Below are positions 1 through 11,870 of a stretch of 64,000 bases of DNA, piece after piece. The translations under genes were made by a program, and so were the position numbers. Position 1 is the first letter of the stretch. The number at the start of each line of letters is the position of its first letter. The DNA is from an uncultured Cohaesibacter sp. (GTDB taxonomy: Bacteria > Pseudomonadota > Alphaproteobacteria > Rhizobiales > Cohaesibacteraceae). The notes below the pieces were generated by a model that was not told the DNA's origin, did no database searches, and saw only the letters and a program-made list of their open reading frames with translations. The stretch covers positions 200,199-264,198 of the forward strand of contig NZ_OY759852.1 in assembly GCF_963662805.1 (NCBI RefSeq), written 5' to 3'.

Positions 1-2
1 CC

Positions 3-1382
3 GACGCGACCAAGGCCGACCTTTCGCAATTCTCGCTCTGGTATGAACAGGCGGGTACACCGGATCTTGTTGCGACCTATGCCTATGATCCGATCCGCAA
101 GCAAATGTCGCTAGCCATCGAGCAGTCCACTCTGCCGACACCGGGACAGCCGAACAAAAAACTGCTCCATATCCCCGTTCGCTTTGGTCTCGTCGCGCGG
201 GACGGCACCAATGCACCCTTCTCGCGGGTCCTTGATGCAAAGAGCGGTGATGTGATTGGCGACGGCTCATGTGACCTGGTCGAGCTGAAGGAAAGACAAC
301 AGAAGTTCCTGTTCGAAGGGGTCACCAAGGATGCCATACCTTCCTTACTGAGAGGCTTCTCGGCACCGGTGCGGCTGCGCACAAACCTGACGCGCGAAGA
401 TCATCTTTGCTTGATGCAGCATGATGATGATGCCTATAATCGCTGGGAAGCGACACAATATATCCTGATGGATCATCTCATCCGGCGCACCTACATGCTC
501 CGCAGAGGCGATGCAGACGCGCATCTGGACAGTCTCGATGAACACCTGATCGCGGCCATTTCTGGCTCGATTGGCGACGACAGCCTAGAGCATGCCTTCC
601 GGGCGCAGCTCGCCACACTGCCCAGCGAGTCCGATGTTGCACGGGAGATTGGCAAGGACGTGGATCCGGACGCCATTCACGCCGCAAGGCAGGGCCTTCT
701 GAAGGAACTGGCGGACAGTCTTTATGATCAGGCCCTCGACCTTTACGGTCGCTTGAGTGACGACGGCTCTTTCTCGGTGGACGCGACCAGCGCCGGACGA
801 AGGGCCCTGCGTAACGCGCTGCTCAATCTGATCATTGCGAGCAACGAAAAAACCGGAAGCGAGCTTGCCTCCAAGCAATATCACGAGGCAACCAACATGA
901 CGGATCGGTTTGCTGCCCTTGCTGCCATCACACGCAATGGCCTGGCGCTTGCCGATGATCTGCTCAGGGACTTCCACAGCCAGTATAAGGACGATGCACT
1001 GGTCATCGACAAGTGGCTCTCGCTTCAGGCGTCCACCCCTCAGGACGGAACCATCGACAAGGTCAAGGAACTGATGGCCCATCCCTCCTTCTCGATGGCC
1101 AACCCCAACCGGGTCCGCGCCCTCATCGGCTCATTTGCAATGAACAATGCGATCCAGTTCAACCGGACGGACGGACAGGGCTTTGCGCTGGTGGCTGACA
1201 TCATTCTCAAACTGGATGCCACAAATCCGCAAACCGCAGCCCGGCTCGCCAACAATTTCCGCTCCTGGCGCGCGCTGGAAATGGACCGTCAGGCCAGCGC
1301 AGAACGGGAATTGCGCAGAATCGGGGCGCAGGAAAATTTGTCAGAAGACGTCGCAGATATTGTAAATCGCTGCTTGCAATAA
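3..1382 (+). CDS. pepN: Aminopeptidase N, C-terminal part (5' end outside window)
   Basis: This is the last ~459 codons of an M1-family zinc aminopeptidase of the E. coli PepN type, which removes N-terminal residues from peptides in the cytoplasm. The reading frame is already open at base 3, so the start and the HExxH zinc site lie upstream of the window. The family motif LWYEQAGTP, followed by a beta-sandwich segment, is visible at the beginning, and the rest is the all-helical C-terminal domain ending at a TAA. The family is normally ~870-890 residues, so roughly half is present. The next gene on the same strand starts 188 bases on. Confidence 0.93.
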   Translation, partial: DATKADLSQFSLWYEQAGTPDLVATYAYDPIRKQMSLAIEQSTLPTPGQPNKKLLHIPVRFGLVARDGTNAPFSRVLDAKSGDVIGDGSCDLVELKERQQKFLFEGVTKDAIPSLLRGFSAPVRLRTNLTREDHLCLMQHDDDAYNRWEATQYILMDHLIRRTYMLRRGDADAHLDSLDEHLIAAISGSIGDDSLEHAFRAQLATLPSESDVAREIGKDVDPDAIHAARQGLLKELADSLYDQALDLYGRLSDDGSFSVDATSAGRRALRNALLNLIIASNEKTGSELASKQYHEATNMTDRFAALAAITRNGLALADDLLRDFHSQYKDDALVIDKWLSLQASTPQDGTIDKVKELMAHPSFSMANPNRVRALIGSFAMNNAIQFNRTDGQGFALVADIILKLDATNPQTAARLANNFRSWRALEMDRQASAERELRRIGAQENLSEDVADIVNRCLQ

Positions 1383-1399
1383 CGGGAATGATGATTTCA

Positions 1400-1422
1400 T
1401 TAACAGAATCAATTTCTGTTAA
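1400..1422. repeat. Perfect inverted repeat upstream of pleC-like gene
   Basis: Two 9-base arms, TTAACAGAA and TTCTGTTAA, are separated by 5 bases. No T-run follows, so it is not a typical intrinsic terminator. Each arm includes a TTAA, the half-site recognised by CtrA, so it may be an operator, possibly a second CtrA region. This is inference from the pattern only. Confidence 0.4.
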
Positions 1423-1439
1423 CAGCTATCTGGTACTCG

Positions 1440-1456
1440 TTAATCTGTCGTTAACC
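1440..1456 (+). promoter_or_regulatory. CtrA binding box
   Basis: The sequence TTAA, seven bases, TTAACC is an exact match to the full CtrA consensus (TTAA-N7-TTAAC) known from Caulobacter and rhizobia. It lies about 115 bases upstream of the PleC-like kinase start, a position suited to promoter control by the cell-cycle master regulator. Confidence 0.6.
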
Positions 1457-1570
1457 AAAAAAATCCTTGGCGACTCTAGACAAATCACCCGGAGTTGATT
1501 CAAATGTAATTATTCGGAGATGCGGCACACCTCCGGTACAGTTTTGAACACTAGACCAAGGGGATAGGGT

Positions 1571-4117
1571 ATGACGCAGGCGGATATAGCCAGCGCGCCC
1601 AAGGGAGCACGATTCGGTTTTTTGGGACCGAAACAGGGTGAGACAGCCACAGGCGTCTCAGGCCCGGCGCGCTTGCTTGCTGACCCCTCGTACTTCGAAA
1701 GAGTGCGAGAGGAACCTTGGTTGAGACGCATCATCCCGGTTGTCATCCTGACTTTTATCGCACTCGTTGGCATCTGGCGCGGAACCGAGCTGTTTGCAGA
1801 GCGGGCAGCGATCCAGAAATCCGTCGGTCAGGAAATCCAGCTGATGGCAGCTCTGGTCACCGAGAAGGTGAGCAACGAGCTTGTTGCCTTCAACGAGCGG
1901 GCAGAAGCATTGCGCCGTGAGAATGCGACGCGCATCACCACAGGAAACCCGGCCAAGGCCGTCATCCCACCATCCTCAGAGCCGTCAGCGGTTCCCTCGG
2001 ACGCAGTCAACGCCGATCAGGCCGGGACACAGATAACGCCCCTGGCGAGTGCACCGAGCCCCCTGATATATCAGGAATGGCTGTTCGCCGCGCTCCCCTC
2101 CATCGAGCTCGCCGAGAATTATCAGATCTATCTGACCGACAGCACCGGCATGATTGTCGCTTCCATTCCTCGTTCCGCTCAGGACATGCGCAAAACGCTT
2201 GTCGATCTCCTGGGGCGGACTCAGGCTCTGGCAACGTTCGGGTCGAGTGCCGGGGTGTTCGAAATCACTCTTGGCGATGATACCGCAGCTCTTGCTACCG
2301 TCCATCATCTGGGTGGAGGACGCGGCTCTGTGACCGTAATTCGCAATACGGCCCATATGCTCCGCCAATGGCGCTCGGATGTTGCAGGCAACGTGATCGT
2401 CTTTGTGGTGATGAGCTCTATCATTCTTCTCATCGTCTATGCCTTCTTCAGCCAAGGCGCCAGAGCGCAGGAAGCAGACAGCATTTACGCTTCGACCATC
2501 CGGCGCATGGAAACCTCTCTGGCGCGGTCGCGCTCGGGACTTTGGGACTGGGATCTGTCGAGCGGACATATCTACTGGTCGAAGTCGATGTATGACCTGT
2601 TGGGCATGGAACCGCGCGATGAGTTGCTCGGCATCGCCAGCATCAACAACCGCCTGCATCCCGAAGATGGCAACCTTCTGCAGCATGTGGATGCACTTTT
2701 GGCCTCTGGTCAGGTTGCGCTCGATCGCCAATTTCGGCTGCGTCATGAGGCCGGGCACTGGGTCTGGATCCAGATCCGTGGCGAGTTGACCCATTCGCGC
2801 AACAATCGCCTGCACCTGATGGGCGTCGCCATCGATGTGACGCAGCAGATCGCCAGCGAAGAGCAACAGATGTTGGCGGATATCCGCCTGCGCGACGCGG
2901 TTGACACCATCCCCGAAGCCTTTGTGTTATGGGACAAGGACAGCCGTCTCGTCTTGTGCAATCGTCCCTACAGACAGCTGCACAATATCGGTGATGATGA
3001 GGTCATTGCAGGTCTGAGCTATAGCGAGTTGATGGATCGGGGCCAACCGCGTGTTGTTGCCGTCGATGAAGACGACGCCGAGTTCGAGCCTTCCCTGCAG
3101 TCGGTCATGGACAACGACTGGCCCAATCAGGCGCGGACCTACAAGGTTCAGCTCCTTGACGGACGCTGGCTCCAGATCAGCGAACGCCGGACGCGGGATG
3201 GCGGCTTTGTATCCGTGGGTACCGACATTTCGAGACTGAAGGTTCAGGAGCAGCGGCTGATCGAAAGCGAGCAGGAGCTGATCGCCAGCGTCACCGACTT
3301 GCGCAAATCGCGTCAAACCCTTGAAACTCAGGCTCAGCAACTTGTTGAACTCACAGAGAAATATGCCAAGGAAAAGGACAACGCGGAAGCGGCCAACAGG
3401 GCAAAATCCCAGTTCCTCGCAAACATTTCCCACGAGTTCCGCACGCCGCTCAATGCAATCATTGGCTTCTCGGAAGTGATGAAACAGGAAATCTTCGGCG
3501 CGCACAAAACCGACAAATACCGGGACTATTCCTCGGACATTCATCGCAGCGGCTCCTACCTGCTCCATCTGATCAACGACATCCTCGACATGTCCCGTCT
3601 TGAAGATGGCGAGCTGGAACTGAAGCCGAAAGATACCGACCTTGTCGAGATCATCAAGACGATCTCGGATCAGGGCATCAAGGAGCGGGCAGACGCCAGA
3701 AACCTGACGGTGCACGACAAGCTACCTGAAAATCTGTCCGTTTTTGCAGACCCTTACATGCTCGAGCAGGTGATAGGGAAGCTGATGGACAATGCCATTA
3801 AATTCACACCCAAGGGCGGCGACATCATGCTGACGGGCTGTGAACGCGATGGATGGGCCATTCTGACCATCTCCGATTCCGGTGTTGGCATTCCGCAGTC
3901 TGCCCTCAACCGCATTGGCCAGCCGTTCGAGCAGGTCCAGAACCAGTTCACGAAGAACCACAAGGGCTCCGGCCTCGGCCTCGCGATCGCCCGGACCATC
4001 GTTCAGATGTCCGGTGGTACGATGAAGATCCGCTCTCGCATTGGTCAGGGGACCAGCGTGACGATCAAGATGCCCATGCATGCTACGGCGTGGCATCTTG
4101 AGCGGGCTGCAGGCTGA
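1571..4117 (+). CDS. pleC: PleC-type PAS-domain sensor histidine kinase/phosphatase
   Basis: An 848-residue membrane kinase. Two membrane segments (about residues 54-71 and 274-295) flank a ~200-residue periplasmic domain. Two PAS domains follow (about 310-435 and 440-560), then a coiled coil, the HisKA domain with NISHEFRTPLNAIIGFSE (phospho-acceptor H621) and an HATPase domain. PleC-family enzymes control the phosphorylation of DivK and so the CtrA pathway. The length (Caulobacter PleC is 842), the H-box and the pepN/glnE neighbours support PleC rather than a generic hybrid kinase. A CtrA box upstream suggests feedback control. A PdhS-like paralogue is the main alternative. Confidence 0.72.
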   Translation: MTQADIASAPKGARFGFLGPKQGETATGVSGPARLLADPSYFERVREEPWLRRIIPVVILTFIALVGIWRGTELFAERAAIQKSVGQEIQLMAALVTEKVSNELVAFNERAEALRRENATRITTGNPAKAVIPPSSEPSAVPSDAVNADQAGTQITPLASAPSPLIYQEWLFAALPSIELAENYQIYLTDSTGMIVASIPRSAQDMRKTLVDLLGRTQALATFGSSAGVFEITLGDDTAALATVHHLGGGRGSVTVIRNTAHMLRQWRSDVAGNVIVFVVMSSIILLIVYAFFSQGARAQEADSIYASTIRRMETSLARSRSGLWDWDLSSGHIYWSKSMYDLLGMEPRDELLGIASINNRLHPEDGNLLQHVDALLASGQVALDRQFRLRHEAGHWVWIQIRGELTHSRNNRLHLMGVAIDVTQQIASEEQQMLADIRLRDAVDTIPEAFVLWDKDSRLVLCNRPYRQLHNIGDDEVIAGLSYSELMDRGQPRVVAVDEDDAEFEPSLQSVMDNDWPNQARTYKVQLLDGRWLQISERRTRDGGFVSVGTDISRLKVQEQRLIESEQELIASVTDLRKSRQTLETQAQQLVELTEKYAKEKDNAEAANRAKSQFLANISHEFRTPLNAIIGFSEVMKQEIFGAHKTDKYRDYSSDIHRSGSYLLHLINDILDMSRLEDGELELKPKDTDLVEIIKTISDQGIKERADARNLTVHDKLPENLSVFADPYMLEQVIGKLMDNAIKFTPKGGDIMLTGCERDGWAILTISDSGVGIPQSALNRIGQPFEQVQNQFTKNHKGSGLGLAIARTIVQMSGGTMKIRSRIGQGTSVTIKMPMHATAWHLERAAG

Positions 4118-4429
4118 TCGAAGGCAAAGCCGGTGCTTTAGCCTCTCAGTTTCTAGGAGTGCGGTTTGACAAATAGCAAGGTCGGATCGCCGAATCGCAG
4201 GCACTATGATCAAGACAATTGCGACAGATGCACAACCTGTTTGGTGCTCTCCAGTGGCTATCTGATGCAAGTGTTTTTGGGTGGCAACATCCAGACTTCT
4301 CCCGAGGAGGCGCCCATGCGGACACCAGCTCCCAATGGGCAACAGCAGCCGCCTCCATATGCTGGCAACTGGCCCCGGACCTTAAAGGGTTTCAAATTGT
4401 CCGGGGCATTTTTATGGGTGCGCCTTTGC
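4118..4429. other. Intergenic region between convergent pleC-like gene and glnE
   Basis: No convincing protein gene is present. The region contains a nested stem: GGAGGC/GCCTCC (4306-4311 with 4351-4356) enclosing GCCCAT/ATGGGC (4312-4317 with 4335-4340), followed directly by an intrinsic terminator. The nested structure ending in a terminator could be the 3' part of a small RNA, but no clear promoter was found, so only the terminator is called. Confidence 0.35.
4372..4414 (+). terminator. Intrinsic terminator after pleC-like gene
   Basis: A perfect 9-bp stem (GCCCCGGAC at 4372-4380, GTCCGGGGC at 4399-4407) with an 18-base loop is followed by ATTTTTAT on the plus strand. It ends plus-strand transcription before the convergent glnE. 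The minus-strand reading lacks a T-run. Confidence 0.75.
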
Positions 4430-7441
<3,012 letters not shown>

Positions 7442-7490
7442 GCCTCTCCCCTTGTGCCTTGATCCTGTGTCGATCCGGGTAGCATCTCAA

Positions 7491-9002
7491 CTAGTCTTGC
7501 GCAAGCTCGCTCGCAGCACTATCGGCTTCCTCGTCTCGGACCAGAGCAGGAAAGCGAATGGAAAAGATGAGACCCGGTTCATTGTCGCCGAGCTCAATAC
7601 GAGCATCGTGCAGATTGGCGACAGCGTTGACGAGGCTGAGACCAAGACCGGAGCCCGGTTGGGTCCGGCTCTTGTCGAGGCGCACAAACCGTTGCAGAAC
7701 GCGGGCGCGATCTTCTTTGGCCACCCCCGGCCCGTTGTCCGAGACGGTCAAGATGATAGGAGCCATCTCAGGATCCTTTGCGTGCTCATCCTTCGCCCGG
7801 GCGACCTCGACGTGAATGCGGGCCTGTTCTGGCAGCTCGCCAGTCCCTTCAGCCGCCTCACGCTGGGCGGCGACATGGCGGACAGCATATTTGAGTGCAT
7901 TGTCGATGAGGTTGGCGACGGCTTGAGAGATCAGCTCCCTGTTGCCGGAGATCATGAAGCCGGACGCAGCGTCCCACGTCAGAAGCGCTCCCTCGTCCTC
8001 GGCCACCGGCTCGTAGAGTTCGGCCATATCGGCGGCAATCAGGCCGATGTCGAGCGGGGCCTTTTCGATCTGGGTCGATTTGGCCTCGACACGCGCGATC
8101 CTCAACAGCGCATCAAAGGTGCGGATCAGCGTCTCGGATTCCTCAAGCGTCTGTTCCAGCGCCTGACGGTAGCTTTCCTTGTCGGCGCTCTCAGAGGCTA
8201 GGGTGAGCTCGACGCGGTTCCTGAGGCGCGTGAGAGGCGTCTTGAGGTCGTGGGCGATGTTGTCGGAGACTTCCTTCAGCCCCTGCATCAGCGCCTCGAT
8301 ACGCGACAGCATGGTGTTGAGGCTCTCGGACAGGCGATCGAATTCGTCTCCGGCTTGCGTCACCGGCAGGCGCTCGTCGAGCTGGCCGCGCATGATGTGC
8401 CGTGAGGCCTCGGTAATCATGTCGATGCGCTTCAGAACCTTGCGCGAGACAAAGAACCAGGCAAGCATGGCGAGAACAATCATCAGGATCGCGGAGACGA
8501 TGAAGGCCTGTTCGACGACCTTGCGGAACAGCTCCCGCTCACCAACATCGCGACCGACGAGCAAACGATAGCCTCCGAAGATTTCATAAACGCTGACAAC
8601 AGCGTTATATTCGGCTCTGGTGGTGTCGCCCAGACGCTGATAGGGGACGGATTGTTCGACCGCACCGCGCTTGTCGAGCACCCATTCCGGCAGGGCTGCG
8701 ACGTTGCCAGCGACATAATGGCCGCGGAAATCCGTCACCAGATAGAGGCTCGCTCCGGGACGATTGGAACGATCTCCGATCACCTTGACCATGCCCGGCA
8801 AGCCGCTTGAGCGATATTGCTCCACCAGCCCCCTCACCTCCGCATCAATGGTGGAGTTGAGTTGCCGGGTCATCAGGATCTGGGTATTGAGCGAGATATA
8901 GACAATGAGGAAGGTGGCGAAGATGGTAAAAATGATCAAATAGATTGCGGACAGCTTGAACGCCGTTGTCCGCATCGTCTTGTTGATCGATCCCATCGCC
9001 AT
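7491..9002 (-). CDS. Sensor histidine kinase (HAMP, HisKA, HATPase)
   Basis: A 503-residue kinase with two membrane segments (about 17-39 and 168-190) around a ~125-residue periplasmic sensor, a HAMP linker, the H-box IAHDLKTPLTRLRNRVEL (phospho-His near residue 250) and an ATPase domain with NLIDNALKYA and GPGV, GLGLSLV motifs. Its partner regulator lies 56 bases upstream on the same strand, and degP lies upstream of that. An envelope-stress role would fit the neighbours, but the signal is unknown. Several closely spaced Met codons make the exact start uncertain. Confidence 0.9.
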   Translation of the reverse strand: MAMGSINKTMRTTAFKLSAIYLIIFTIFATFLIVYISLNTQILMTRQLNSTIDAEVRGLVEQYRSSGLPGMVKVIGDRSNRPGASLYLVTDFRGHYVAGNVAALPEWVLDKRGAVEQSVPYQRLGDTTRAEYNAVVSVYEIFGGYRLLVGRDVGERELFRKVVEQAFIVSAILMIVLAMLAWFFVSRKVLKRIDMITEASRHIMRGQLDERLPVTQAGDEFDRLSESLNTMLSRIEALMQGLKEVSDNIAHDLKTPLTRLRNRVELTLASESADKESYRQALEQTLEESETLIRTFDALLRIARVEAKSTQIEKAPLDIGLIAADMAELYEPVAEDEGALLTWDAASGFMISGNRELISQAVANLIDNALKYAVRHVAAQREAAEGTGELPEQARIHVEVARAKDEHAKDPEMAPIILTVSDNGPGVAKEDRARVLQRFVRLDKSRTQPGSGLGLSLVNAVANLHDARIELGDNEPGLIFSIRFPALVRDEEADSAASELAQD

Positions 9003-9058
9003 ACGAATTCGTACTTTCCATTCAAGCTCGGACAGTGAGACACATTTCCTGAATGGCC

Positions 9059-9736
9059 TTAGTCGGGCACCCGAAGGCTGTAGCCGGAGCCGCGCACAGT
9101 CTGCAGCAGCGCGGGGTCAAAACCCTTGTCGATCTTCGATCTCAGCCGGGAAATATGCACGTCGATGACGTTTGTCTGGGGATCGAAATGATAGTCCCAG
9201 ACATTCTCGAGCAACATGGTCCGCGTCACGACCTGACCGGCGTTCTTCATCAGATATTCGAGAAGGCGGAATTCGCGCGGCTGCAACAGGATGGTCTGTC
9301 CGGCGCGTTTAACTGTATGAGACAGACGGTCGAGTTCGAGATCCGCGAGCCGATACATGGTCTCCACTTCGCTCGGACTGCGCCGACGCGCCATGACTTC
9401 GATGCGGGCGAGGAGTTCTGAAAATGCGTATGGCTTGGTGAGATAGTCGTCTCCACCGGCACGCAGGCCAGTTACGCGATCATCGACCTCTCCGAGTGCC
9501 GAGAGGATCAGCACCGGGGTTTCATCCCCTTCCGAGCGGCGAGACTCGATGATGGAAAGACCGTCCCGCTTGGGCAGCATTCTGTCCACAATCAGGATGT
9601 CAAAGCCTCCATCGGACGCCTTCTGATATCCTTCATCGCCATCGGCAGCATGATCGCAAACGTGGCCAGCTTCCTTCAATCCCTTGATCAGATAGCTTGC
9701 CGCTTCTATGTCGTCCTCGATAATCAAAATACGCAT
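9059..9736 (-). CDS. OmpR-family response regulator
   Basis: A 225-residue two-domain regulator. The receiver domain has the acidic pocket EDD (residues 7-9), the phospho-acceptor D51 in IVDRMLPKRDG, and a KPY lysine motif. The C-terminal winged helix shows LQPREFRLLEYLMKNAG and the DVHISRLRSKID recognition region. It is the cognate partner of the sensor kinase 56 bases downstream. The two plus glnE probably form one operon. Confidence 0.95.
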   Translation of the reverse strand: MRILIIEDDIEAASYLIKGLKEAGHVCDHAADGDEGYQKASDGGFDILIVDRMLPKRDGLSIIESRRSEGDETPVLILSALGEVDDRVTGLRAGGDDYLTKPYAFSELLARIEVMARRRSPSEVETMYRLADLELDRLSHTVKRAGQTILLQPREFRLLEYLMKNAGQVVTRTMLLENVWDYHFDPQTNVIDVHISRLRSKIDKGFDPALLQTVRGSGYSLRVPD

Positions 9737-9907
9737 TTCATGCCTCTTCCAAGCCTTGGTCTCTGGTCAGACCTTTTGCACGTCAGGCTTTCCTCCCGTG
9801 TGGCTCTGCGATTATAGCGGTCTTTGTCCCGCTGCAAAGGCCATCGTCCCTAGTTTCCATGAATACCTTCATGTAGTCACAGACTTGCACCCGCAGAAGG
9901 AGAAAAA

Positions 9908-9927
9908 GAGGGGCCGATTGGTCCCTC
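9908..9927 (-). terminator. Intrinsic terminator downstream of degP (distal hairpin)
   Basis: Read on the minus strand, GAGGG and CCCTC pair around a ~9-base loop and are followed by TTTTTCTCC. It lies about 70 bases beyond the degP stop, after a second stronger hairpin at 9948-9980. Confidence 0.65.
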
Positions 9928-9947
9928 TTTTACCTTTCGGTCTTGTG

Positions 9948-9980
9948 AAGCGCCCCCTTGAGTGTGAGAGAGGGGCGCTT
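9948..9980 (-). terminator. GC-rich hairpin just after degP
   Basis: Arms AAGCGCCCC and GGGGCGCTT pair over about 9 bp. On the minus strand no T-run follows directly (CAC), so it may protect the degP mRNA 3' end or work with the distal terminator. On the plus strand the stem is followed by TTTTC. Confidence 0.5.
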
Positions 9981-9994
9981 TTCAGGCCCACGTA

Positions 9995-11515
9995 TCAGGA
10001 TTTGTTGAGCGGCAGGGCCACGAACTGGATGTTGCTCTGACGCTTGAGCTGCAGAAGCAGGGTTCTCCGGCTGCTGTTCTTGGCTTCGGAGATCTGTTTC
10101 TCGAACTCTTCAACACTGGTGATTTTCTTGCCACCTGCCTCGAGGATGATGTCGCCACGGGACAGGCCCTTTTCGGCAGCAACCCCATCAGGAGAAATCT
10201 CGACGATCTCGACGCCCTCTTCTTCCTGAGCAGGCTGCAGTTCAAACCCGAATTCCTGCACGCTGGCTGGTTTGGCTGGCTGTGCTGGGGTCGGCTGGGT
10301 CTGGCCATTGTCGCTCACCTGATCGGGGAAGAGACCAAGGTTGACCGTCAGCTTGATTTCCTTGCCATCGCGCCAGATGGTCAGTTCAACGTCGGATTCC
10401 GGATCGGTGCGCCCGATGGCTCTTGCAAGCTCGCGGGTGTTCTTCACTTCGTTGCCATCAACAGCAAGGATGACGTCGCCGACTTCAACACCGGCCTTGA
10501 AGGCAGGAGCGCTTTCGTCGGTGTGAGTGACCATAGCACCGGACGCTTCCGTCAGGCCAAGGCTGTCGGCAATATCTTCGCTGACGTTCTGGATATGAAC
10601 GCCAAGCCAGCCGCGCTTGACTTTGCCACCATTCTTGAGATCGGAAATCACATCTTTAGCAACTTCAGACGGGATCGCGAAGGCAATACCCACGTTGCCG
10701 CCGGACGGCGAGAAGATGGCGGTGTTCACACCGATCACTTCACCCTTGAGGTTGAAGGTCGGGCCGCCCGAGTTGCCCTTGTTGACGGCGGCGTCGATCT
10801 GAATGAAGCTCTCGTAATTCTGGGCATTGATGTCACGACCATGGGCCGAGATGATGCCGGCGGTCACGGTACCACCGAGGCCGAACGGGTTGCCCACAGC
10901 GAGCACCCATGAGCCAACGGCAGGAAGCTCATCGGCGAACTTCACATACTGGAACTTCTGTTTGGCATCCTTCACGCGCAGCAAGGCAAGGTCGGAGCGC
11001 TCGTCAGAGCCTACAAGTTCCGCATCCAGCTCGGTGCCGTCATCCATGACCAGTTTGAATTCGGTGCCGTTGTCGACAACGTGATGATTGGTCACGACAA
11101 GACCATCTTCAGAGATAAAGAAGCCGGAGCCCTGAGACTGTGCAAAGCGCGGGCGCGCTGGGGCCTGTTTCTGGTCTCCTTCTTCCTCTTCTCCGAAGCG
11201 GCGGAAGAAACGATTGAACGGGTGATCTTTCGGCAGGTCGCGGAATTCAGGGAAACCGGGGAAAGTGAAATTCTGGTTCGGGCTGTCAATCTGGGTTTTC
11301 ACCTGCACGGAAACCACGGCATGTTTGACGGCCTGCACAACTCCGCTGAAATCAACGGGCGCCGCCGGTGTGGTTACCTGCACCGGGGCCGCCTTGGCGG
11401 ATGGCTCGCCGGTCAGAAGGGTGGGAACAGTAGCACCGGCTACGACGCCTACGGTCAGGACAGACGCAAGCAGGGTTGCTTTCACTGGTGCTTTTTTCAG
11501 GTTCAGCTTTGTCAT
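9995..11515 (-). CDS. degP: Periplasmic serine protease/chaperone DegP (HtrA, Do family)
   Basis: A 506-residue HtrA protease that degrades or holds misfolded envelope proteins. A signal segment (about residues 12-45) is followed by a trypsin-like domain with triad H145 (TNHHVV), D175 (SDLALL) and S249 (GNSGGP), then two PDZ domains (about 280-370 and 405-500). The ATG at 11515 was chosen because a GGAG lies 9 bases before it; an in-frame ATG 18 bases upstream lacks this. It is transcribed away from the Hsp70-like gene region. The rhizobial synteny cyc(ccm)-degP-two-component-glnE is preserved apart from the two-gene insertion at 11.9-14.5 kb. Confidence 0.95.
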   Translation of the reverse strand: MTKLNLKKAPVKATLLASVLTVGVVAGATVPTLLTGEPSAKAAPVQVTTPAAPVDFSGVVQAVKHAVVSVQVKTQIDSPNQNFTFPGFPEFRDLPKDHPFNRFFRRFGEEEEGDQKQAPARPRFAQSQGSGFFISEDGLVVTNHHVVDNGTEFKLVMDDGTELDAELVGSDERSDLALLRVKDAKQKFQYVKFADELPAVGSWVLAVGNPFGLGGTVTAGIISAHGRDINAQNYESFIQIDAAVNKGNSGGPTFNLKGEVIGVNTAIFSPSGGNVGIAFAIPSEVAKDVISDLKNGGKVKRGWLGVHIQNVSEDIADSLGLTEASGAMVTHTDESAPAFKAGVEVGDVILAVDGNEVKNTRELARAIGRTDPESDVELTIWRDGKEIKLTVNLGLFPDQVSDNGQTQPTPAQPAKPASVQEFGFELQPAQEEEGVEIVEISPDGVAAEKGLSRGDIILEAGGKKITSVEEFEKQISEAKNSSRRTLLLQLKRQSNIQFVALPLNKS

Positions 11516-11870
11516 CAACGTGTCTCCGCTCATTCTCTGCCTCGCCGCTCTGAATATCCGGGGAGAGGCCTTGTGAAGGTCAGTTCAAATCAGTTATCGC
11601 GCCTCATGTCGCGAATGGATCAGATCAGACTGTGTCGCGCAATCTGATCATCAATCTCCTTGCTTCTTTTATATGGGGCAAAATGGGCCAGAGGCGAGGC
11701 ATTTCAATTAAACTTGCGTAATGTTAGGGAGGTATATTTTCCAATTAATTTTCAATGACTTATCTAGGATTTGAAAATCAATTAATTCAGCAATTATGCG
11801 GAATAAGACGATTTGCGGTCGATTTCGGCACGCTTTTGCCACAATCCTTACCGGCCAGAGCGTTGAACAT
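11516..11870. other. AT-rich intergenic region upstream of degP
   Basis: No gene is seen. The 11700-11800 stretch is clearly more AT-rich than its surroundings and should hold the degP promoter. A 7-base inverted repeat, GATCAGA (11623-11629) with TCTGATC (11643-11649), lies about 110-135 bases before the degP start and could be an operator. No clear terminator for the Hsp70-like gene was found. Confidence 0.4.
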
